9,053 bases of DNA from Dehalococcoidales bacterium (GTDB lineage: Bacteria > Chloroflexota > Dehalococcoidia > Dehalococcoidales > Fen-1064), in the NCBI GenBank assembly GCA_030667735.1, contig DAOUVG010000040.1, positions 1 through 9,053 on the forward strand, read 5' to 3'. The translations under genes were made by a program, and so were the position numbers. This document shows positions 4,868 through 9,053 of this stretch, piece after piece (the stretch's first letter is position 1; every line of letters begins with the position of its first letter). Under the pieces are notes generated by a model that saw only the letters and a list, made by a program, of their open reading frames with translations, was not told the DNA's origin and made no database searches.

Positions 4868-6859
4868 ATGAAAATCTGGGAACCTATCGAAATCAATGGA
4901 ATGCGGGTCAAGAACCGGATTGGCCTGCCATCCCTGGTCAATATGCCTGGAGGAGAAGATGGTTACATAAGTGACCTGACAATCCGGTGGTTTGAGGAGA
5001 GGGCCAGGGGTGGAGCCGGACTTATAATGACCGGTGCTGTTGTTGTCACGCCGCCTACTGATGAAATGCTGCAGCAGCGGGCTGCTGCCGGTATGACCAA
5101 ATGGGTTGGCGTCACCGATGACAAGTACATACCGGGCTGGACCAGGCTGGCTGACGTGATTCATTCCTATGGTGCCAGCCTCGGGGTCCAGACTGTGGCA
5201 CTCGGACCGCAGTCAGGTCAGGCCGCCTCATCACCACCCTATCCGGATGAAAAGCACCCCAAGGTAAGCGCCCAGTCATTGTGGGGAACCGAAGTACCTG
5301 TCCACGTAGTCACCAAAGAGGGAATCGAGAAGCACATCAACGATACCGTGGCAGTCGCCCGGCGCATGAAGGCCGCCGGAGTGGACTGCTTTGAGTTACA
5401 CCTTGCCCATGGCGGTGCGAATCTCTATGCATCCTGGGTCTCACCAATGTACAACCGCCGGGAGGACGAGCACGGCGGTAGCTGGGAGAACCGACTTCGC
5501 TTTCCCATTGAGACAATACGCAGAATCAGGGAGGTAGTTGGCCCTGACTATCCGATACTGGTGCGAGTCGACGCGGATGAACTGTTGGGCGAGTGGGGTA
5601 TTACGCTTGACGATACTGTCAGTATAATCATACCTGCCCTGGAAGAGGCCGGTGTAGATTGCTTTGACGTTTCCCAGGGGTCGATAATGCATTCTCCCCA
5701 GGGGATTACCATTCCTCTGTACTACCCCAGGGGATGTTTCATCCACAACGCCGAGGCGGTAAAACGAGTCACAGAGCGCCCGGTAATTGGCGTTGGTAAT
5801 ATCTTTGACCTGGATATGGCCGAGAAGTTTCTTCAGGAAGAAAAGGCCGATATGATATTCATGGGCAGGCAGTTGACGTGTGACCCGGAAACCCCGAAGA
5901 AGTACTTTGAGGGGCGGGCAGAGGACATACGGAAGTGCATCGGCTGTATCGGTGGTTGCGGTCGGCCCTGCACTATTAACTATGACATCCAGGATGAACC
6001 CATCCTGCTCACGCCGGCGAAAGAGATTAAGAAAGTACTGGTACTCGGAGGAGGCGTAGCGGGTATGGAAGCCGCCCGGGTGGCGGCATTGCGGGGTCAC
6101 ACAGTGACTCTGATGGAAAAGGACGGCCATCTCGGAGGGATGGTGGCAACCCTGGCCCTCAATCCGCTCCTGAGCGAGTTCGGAAACCTGGTGACCTACC
6201 TGACTCACCAGATGCGGGGGCTGGGTGTCGATGTGCGGGTATGCAAGGAAGCTACCGCAACAGATGTAGCGGAGCTTGCACCTGATGTCATCATAGCTGC
6301 CACCGGCTCAACGGCAACGCTACCCGAGATAGCCCGGGGGAAGCAGGGTGTGATGACGTACCGTGACGCTTGCCGTGAACCCAAAGCGGTTGGCCAGAAG
6401 GTGGTTGTCTGGGGCTTCTTCGGCGCGGAACTGGCCATATCGCTGGCCGAGCAGGGTAAAGACGTCATCCTGACAGGTAAATCCGGTGAGGGTTCTCTGG
6501 GCAGTGACGTCTCCGGGCCAAGACGGTTCTGGCTCTTGAGGAAGTTGACCGATATGAGTTTTGCCAGAGAAGGGCCTGAAACCATGCGGGTAACCAACCC
6601 GCGTGTGTTTTCCAACTGCGATGTTGTTGACATTACCACCGATGGTGTCAAGGTGTGCGACCGGAATGGGGCTGAGAAGGTACTGCCGTACGATACGCTA
6701 ATTATCGCCCAGAGATTCGGTGAGCGGCAGAAGAATGACTCCTTCTTCGGCGAATTGCAGGGGAAGGCAGCCGAAATCCACACGATTGGTGACTGTGCCC
6801 AGGTCCGCGGCATCAGGGAGGCAATCTGGACGGCAAACGAGGTTGCCAGGACAATATAG
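4868..6859 (+). CDS. OYE/FadH-type NADH:flavin oxidoreductase with Fe-S and FAD domains
   Basis: The 663-residue protein has the three-part plan of 2,4-dienoyl-CoA reductase FadH, trimethylamine dehydrogenase and the bile-acid enzymes BaiCD and BaiH. Residues 1-350 are an FMN-binding Old Yellow Enzyme barrel, with ELHLAHG (176-182, His178 and His181), SPMYNRREDEHGGSWENR (192-209) and the phosphate-site region VIGVGNI (306-312). Residues 357-368 hold the cluster cysteines C357, C360, C364 and C368 (CIGCIGGCGRPC). Residues 388-663 are an FAD/NAD(P) region with a first Rossmann motif VLVLGGGVAGMEAA (390-403), a second nucleotide fold near KVVVWGFFGAELA (511-523), and the terminal FAD motif IHTIGDC (637-643). 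GAAGGAG seven bases before ATG fixes the start. The last cluster cysteine follows after three residues, whereas FadH-like proteins usually have about eleven or twelve. The YGGS tyrosine is His. The substrate is probably an unsaturated acyl or cyclic enone, but this cannot be read from sequence. Confidence 0.88.
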   Translation: MKIWEPIEINGMRVKNRIGLPSLVNMPGGEDGYISDLTIRWFEERARGGAGLIMTGAVVVTPPTDEMLQQRAAAGMTKWVGVTDDKYIPGWTRLADVIHSYGASLGVQTVALGPQSGQAASSPPYPDEKHPKVSAQSLWGTEVPVHVVTKEGIEKHINDTVAVARRMKAAGVDCFELHLAHGGANLYASWVSPMYNRREDEHGGSWENRLRFPIETIRRIREVVGPDYPILVRVDADELLGEWGITLDDTVSIIIPALEEAGVDCFDVSQGSIMHSPQGITIPLYYPRGCFIHNAEAVKRVTERPVIGVGNIFDLDMAEKFLQEEKADMIFMGRQLTCDPETPKKYFEGRAEDIRKCIGCIGGCGRPCTINYDIQDEPILLTPAKEIKKVLVLGGGVAGMEAARVAALRGHTVTLMEKDGHLGGMVATLALNPLLSEFGNLVTYLTHQMRGLGVDVRVCKEATATDVAELAPDVIIAATGSTATLPEIARGKQGVMTYRDACREPKAVGQKVVVWGFFGAELAISLAEQGKDVILTGKSGEGSLGSDVSGPRRFWLLRKLTDMSFAREGPETMRVTNPRVFSNCDVVDITTDGVKVCDRNGAEKVLPYDTLIIAQRFGERQKNDSFFGELQGKAAEIHTIGDCAQVRGIREAIWTANEVARTI

Positions 6860-6903
6860 TCTTTGCCGTGTCACCCGGAATCAGAGAGCTTGCAGGGGAA
6901 AAG

Positions 6904-6931
6904 TGGCAGCGGAGGGATTCGAACCCACGGT
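6904..6931 (-). pseudogene. tRNA-like 3' end (T arm and acceptor strand), no complete cloverleaf found
   Basis: On the minus strand GTGGG-TTCGAAT-CCCTC forms a T arm with a consensus loop and one T-T mismatch, followed by CGCTGCCA, which fits a 3' acceptor strand plus discriminator base. CCA is not encoded after it. I found no matching 5' acceptor GGCAGCG within 100 bases; the nearest partial match, GGCAGTA at 7025-7031, would make the molecule 128 nucleotides, too long for a tRNA. The anticodon region is not credible either. It may be a decayed tRNA or the 3' tRNA end left at an integration junction. Confidence 0.4.
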
Positions 6932-7074
6932 GTCGGAGGAATCGGGGAAGTGCGCCAGATTTCAGTACAGCCCTCTGCTTGCGTCTGGTTTAGCTCACTT
7001 GGCGGGGAAACTCTCCCGCAGCACTACTGCCCGCCGCGATGTGGTCGCCCCCTTCATTCGTCCGAGATGCTGTA

Positions 7075-7452
7075 CTACTTGGCAAGGGCTTCCATGGCTT
7101 GGTCCACTCGGGAAGCCTCCTGCGAAAGGCTAAAGACAGTACTGTCACAACTGGCACTCAGAGTCTTCGAGTTCAGAGTGTCCAGCATTTTTCTCAACTC
7201 ACGGCATGCTTGAGCAGTGTGCGTCAGGTATTCCTCCAACAGCCTGCTGTGTTGGTTGAAACTACTTTTATCCGCATCCTTGGGTCTTGAGGTTGAGATG
7301 CCAGGGCAGGAGATGAAAGCCCTCCGCGACCAGAATCTGCAGAAGTCGACTTTCGAAGAGAGCGCCGACCTGGTTGCCAAGCTCGGAACTAAAATCCTGC
7401 CGTCAGAGTACCTGAAGTTGAGGAGGGTATTCTGCCAGTTGAACCTGACCAA
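7075..7452 (-). CDS. Minus-strand open frame with helical C-terminus, unknown
   Basis: The frame encodes up to 125 residues from ATG at 7450-7452 and ends in TAG. Only the C-terminal half (roughly 7075-7290) looks protein-like: a charged, amphipathic helical stretch with segments such as SRLLEEYLTHTAQACRELRK and SQEASRVDQAMEALAK. The N-terminal half is antisense to the recombinase-like fragment and has poor composition. No ribosome binding site convincingly marks a start nearer to 7290. It may be the truncated tail of a gene whose front was replaced by the recombinase fragment, or it may be noncoding. I do not recognise a family. Confidence 0.25.
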   Translation of the reverse strand: MVRFNWQNTLLNFRYSDGRILVPSLATRSALSSKVDFCRFWSRRAFISCPGISTSRPKDADKSSFNQHSRLLEEYLTHTAQACRELRKMLDTLNSKTLSASCDSTVFSLSQEASRVDQAMEALAK

Positions 7453-7500
7453 AGTAAATGAAGAGAAGGAGCAAGCCGGTTTTGCAAAAGTGACCCTTGG
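7298..7500 (+). pseudogene. Recombinase C-terminal remnant running into tRNA-Ala
   Basis: In the plus frame from ATG at 7298, the peptide reads MPGQEMKALRDQNLQKSTFE, then ESADLVAKLGTKILPSEYLK and LRRVFCQLNLTKVNEEKEQ. A helical stretch followed by FEExADLVAKLGxKIxPSE and a basic beta strand resembles the C-terminal end of large serine recombinases, where a coiled-coil arm precedes a short beta region. No catalytic or zinc-ribbon part is present and no stop occurs before the tRNA-Ala gene, so the true end of the gene is lost. The join to the tRNA 3' end is what an element integrated in that tRNA would leave. The assignment rests on my recall of the family pattern and is only moderate. Confidence 0.4.
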
Positions 7501-7573
7501 TGGAGCTGAGGGGATTCGAACCCCTTACCTATTCAATGCCATTCAATCGCTCTCCCAATTGAGCTACAGCCCC
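7498..7573 (-). tRNA. tRNA-Ala, anticodon GGC
   Basis: The minus strand folds as a 76-nucleotide tRNA with encoded CCA (7498-7500). The acceptor stem GGGGCTG/CAGCTCC includes the G3-U70 pair, the main identity element for alanyl-tRNA synthetase. The anticodon GGC is read at 7538-7540 and the T arm is AGGGG-TTCGAAT-CCCCT. The anticodon stem is odd: ATTGA against TGAAT leaves only A-T pairs and one G-G mismatch (positions 30-40), where alanine tRNAs usually have strong G-C pairs. It lies 41 bases after the clpC stop on the same strand and could be cotranscribed. Confidence 0.88.
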
Positions 7574-7581
7574 ATGACTAT

Positions 7582-7587
7582 ATTCTA
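7582..7587 (-). promoter_or_regulatory. Possible -10 box of tRNA-Ala
   Basis: TAGAAT on the minus strand ends eight bases before the mature tRNA 5' end, the right distance for a dedicated promoter. The hexamer 17 bases upstream (GGTAAA) is a poor -35 box, so readthrough from clpC may be the main source of transcript. Confidence 0.3.
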
Positions 7588-7595
7588 CAACTTAT

Positions 7596-7614
7596 GGGTG
7601 TGGTTTTACCACCC
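7596..7614 (-). terminator. Hairpin immediately after the clpC stop
   Basis: GGGT and GGT (7596-7599, 7602-7604) pair with ACC and ACCC (7608-7614) around a three-base loop, with a two-base bulge. It abuts the TAA stop at 7615-7617. The minus-strand sequence that follows is not U-rich, so it is not a good intrinsic terminator. Confidence 0.3.
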
Positions 7615-8601
7615 TTACGCCGGTGTTTCCGCTGCCTTTGATGTAAATGTCAGCTCGTCCCCTTCCACATCGACCACCACGGTATCGCCCTCGTTGAACT
7701 CGCCCCTGAGAACCTGAGTTGACAGCGGGTTCTCCACGTAGCGCTCGATAGCCCGTCTCAGTGGCCGGGCGCCGAACTGCGGGTCGTAGCCTGCCTTTGC
7801 CAGCCAGGACCTGGCTTCCTCGGTCAGCTCAATACTGAGCTTGCGCTCCAGCAAACGTCCCTGTAGGTCCTCAATCATCAGATCCACGATGTGCCTCAGT
7901 TGTTCCTCGGTTAGCTCATGGAAGACAATGGTCTCGTCCAGTCGATTGAGGAACTCGGGGCGGAAGGTTTTTTTAACTTCGGCCATAACCTTCTCTTTCA
8001 TCTCCTCGTAGCCTCGCTTTTGAGCGCCGGAATCGTCCCTTCTCGTTGCGGCAAAACCGATGGCACTCTCCCGCCGGATAAGCTCCACGCCGGCGTTACT
8101 GGTCATGATTATCACGGTATTCTTGAAATCCACCGTCCGCCCGTGGCCGTCCGTCATACGGCCGTCGTCGAGGACCTGGAGCAGGGTGTTGAACACCTCG
8201 GGGTGTGCCTTCTCAATCTCGTCGAGCAGGATGACCCGATAGGGCCGACGCCTCACGGCTTCGGTAAGTTGCCCTCCCTCCTCGAAGCCAACGTATCCAG
8301 GCGGAGCGCCGATAAGGCGTGACACGGTATGCCTCTCCTGGTACTCGGACATATCCAGGCGCACCATGGCATTCTCATCGTCGAACAGGAACTGGGCCAG
8401 GGTGCGTGCCAACTCCGTCTTACCGACACCCGTCGGGCCGAGGAATATGAAGCTCCCGATGGGCCGTCTGGGGTCCTTCAGCCCAGCCCGACTCCGGCGA
8501 ATGGCCTCGGAGATGGCCACGACCGCCTCCTCCTGGTTCACCAGTCTCTCATGAATACGCTCCTCCATGTGGAGCAGCTTCTCCGCCTCACCCTCGAGCA
8601 T
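7615..8601 (-). CDS. clpC: ClpC second AAA+ domain (distal part of the interrupted gene)
   Basis: The frame is open from just after the in-frame TAG at 8653-8655 to TAA at 7615; its first ATG is at 8601, giving 328 residues. They contain the complete second AAA+ module: Walker A GPTGVGKT (55-62), pore loop GYVG (102-105), Walker B VILLDE (123-128), sensor-1 Asn169, the ClpP-docking tripeptide IGF (181-183), arginine finger in RPEFLNR (214-220) and sensor-2 GARPLRR (277-283). The IGF loop and the short middle domain upstream point to ClpC rather than ClpB. ClpC unfolds proteins and feeds them to ClpP in the cytoplasm. Upstream homology, including WTGIPIS, continues through the 17 codons between the TAG and ATG, so ATG 8601 is not the natural start; it lacks a ribosome binding site. 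If not translated through the TAG, this half is probably silent. Confidence 0.85.
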   Translation of the reverse strand: MLEGEAEKLLHMEERIHERLVNQEEAVVAISEAIRRSRAGLKDPRRPIGSFIFLGPTGVGKTELARTLAQFLFDDENAMVRLDMSEYQERHTVSRLIGAPPGYVGFEEGGQLTEAVRRRPYRVILLDEIEKAHPEVFNTLLQVLDDGRMTDGHGRTVDFKNTVIIMTSNAGVELIRRESAIGFAATRRDDSGAQKRGYEEMKEKVMAEVKKTFRPEFLNRLDETIVFHELTEEQLRHIVDLMIEDLQGRLLERKLSIELTEEARSWLAKAGYDPQFGARPLRRAIERYVENPLSTQVLRGEFNEGDTVVVDVEGDELTFTSKAAETPA

Positions 8602-8652
8602 CTGGGAAATTGGAATACCCGTCCAGATGGATATCAGGCTGGCGATATCGTT

Positions 8653-8655
8653 CTA
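8653..8655 (-). other. clpC: In-frame TAG inside clpC
   Basis: The minus strand reads GVVD-TAG-NDIA, at the junction where ClpC and ClpB proteins usually have a short acidic run (for example VVTEEDIA) before the SxWTGIP motif. Both sides are in the same frame and fully family-like. One base change from GAG, AAG or CAG would explain it. The base call itself cannot be checked here. Confidence 0.9.
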
Positions 8656-9053
8656 ATCGACCACCCCACTGATTTTCTCTTTTTGCAGCCATTCACTTTT
8701 AGCCCCGTCGTACTCTTCCTCAAGCCGGAGACGCTCTACCTTGAGCTGGGCAGCGGTCTCGTAGTCCTCTCTCTGCGTGGCCGCTTCCTCCTCATTAGTC
8801 AACTGCTTGAGGCGCTGTTCAAGCGATTTTACCTCCGGCGGGGCACTCTCGGTATCAATGCGCAGCTTGCTGGCAGCCTCGTCAATCAGGTCAATCGCCT
8901 TGTCCGGCAGGAATCTATCCGAAACGTAGCGCTGGCTGAGACGGGCGGCCGCTTCCAGTGCAGCATCGCTGATTTTAATCTTGTGGTGAGCTTCATACCG
9001 CGGGCGCAGTCCGTGCAGCATCTCAATGGTGGCCTCAACAGTGGGCTCACCAA
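8656..9053 (-). CDS. clpC: ClpC proximal part: end of first AAA+ domain and UVR-like middle domain (partial)
   Basis: The frame runs in from beyond the right edge (GEPTVEATIEMLHGLRPRYE) and stops at the TAG at 8653-8655. It shows the end of the first AAA+ module, with RFLPDKAIDLIDEAASKLR, then a middle domain of about 60 residues. That length and the UVR-like segment EEEAATQREDYETAAQLK are characteristic of ClpC; ClpB has a much longer coiled coil. The N-terminal Clp repeats and first Walker motifs lie outside the window. Translated alone, this part would give a protein with only the first ATPase ring and no ClpP-docking loop. The ATG at 9019-9021 is an internal Met, not the start. Confidence 0.85.

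Larger units (their letters stand above)
6860..7497. other. Gap between flavoenzyme and tRNA-Ala: probable element relic
   Basis: About 640 bases have no convincing intact gene. From left to right they hold a tRNA-like 3' end (6904-6931, minus), a six-pair hairpin GCGGGG/TCCCGC (7002-7019), the tail of a minus-strand open frame (7075 onward), and a plus-strand recombinase-like fragment up to the tRNA-Ala 3' end. Open frames crossing the tRNA-like end give the peptide GGIRTHG, a familiar artefact of reading tRNA antisense. The collection suggests decayed DNA from a tRNA-targeted integrative element. Confidence 0.4.

Noticed and set aside
6880..7100. tmRNA, RNase P RNA or SRP RNA in the gap
   Set aside because: The T-loop end resembles tmRNA, but no paired GGGG-type 5' end or tag reading frame was found, and the conserved blocks of the other two RNAs are absent.
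6863..7213. Plus-strand 116-residue open frame after the flavoenzyme gene
   Set aside because: It crosses the tRNA-like 3' end and yields the GGIRTHG peptide typical of antisense tRNA; composition is not protein-like and no ribosome binding site is present.
7501..7717. Continuation of the recombinase-like frame to 7717
   Set aside because: This part is antisense to tRNA-Ala and to the clpC 3' end, so the open frame is a by-product.
8653..8655. Amber recoding (pyrrolysine or a reassigned TAG) in clpC
   Set aside because: All complete neighbouring genes use TAG as their stop, and no recoding signal or suppressor tRNA is visible in the window.

Overview
The window looks like chromosomal DNA of a moderately GC-rich bacterium, most likely Chloroflexota, class Dehalococcoidia or a relative. 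That placement is an inference from gene content and style: a cobalamin-type radical SAM protein with a DUF4070-like tail, a Xer recombinase followed by a small basic tail-anchored protein and a protein-L-isoaspartate methyltransferase, a small nitroreductase, and an FadH-like flavoenzyme. All six complete plus-strand genes end in TAG.

Layout. Positions 1-100 hold the probable tail of an upstream gene and a bidirectional terminator-like hairpin. An initiator tRNA-fMet lies on the minus strand at 101-175 behind a near-consensus sigma-70 promoter. A second near-consensus promoter (306-335) faces right and should drive the radical SAM gene (448-2001). A promoter near 2085-2113 then starts a tight three-gene unit: xerC, a 92-residue membrane-anchored protein, and pcm (2160-4038). 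After a hairpin come a nitroreductase (4101-4646) and, past a 221-base gap, a 663-residue OYE/FadH-type flavin and iron-sulfur oxidoreductase (4868-6859).

The gap at 4647-4867 is not empty. Its minus strand encodes the last 37 or so codons of a 2-oxo-acid dehydrogenase E2 acyltransferase, cut off just upstream of the oxidoreductase's ribosome binding site. This looks like a rearrangement scar. Between the oxidoreductase and a tRNA-Ala(GGC) gene (7498-7573, minus) there are about 640 bases without a convincing intact gene. They hold a tRNA-like 3' end, a minus-strand open frame of unknown identity, and a plus-strand fragment resembling a site-specific recombinase C-terminus that runs into the tRNA-Ala 3' end. 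I read this as the relic of a tRNA-targeted integrative element.

The right end (7615-9053, minus) is a clpC-type Hsp100 ATPase gene. Its frame is intact except for one in-frame TAG at 8653-8655, between the middle domain and the second AAA+ domain. It is either a fresh nonsense mutation, a base error, or a recoded or re-initiated gene. Because TAG is the ordinary stop of every complete neighbour, reassignment of TAG is unlikely.

I found no CRISPR array, toxin-antitoxin pair, phage structural gene or obvious new defence system. The items most worth a second look are the clpC stop, the E2 scar and the tRNA-associated relic.
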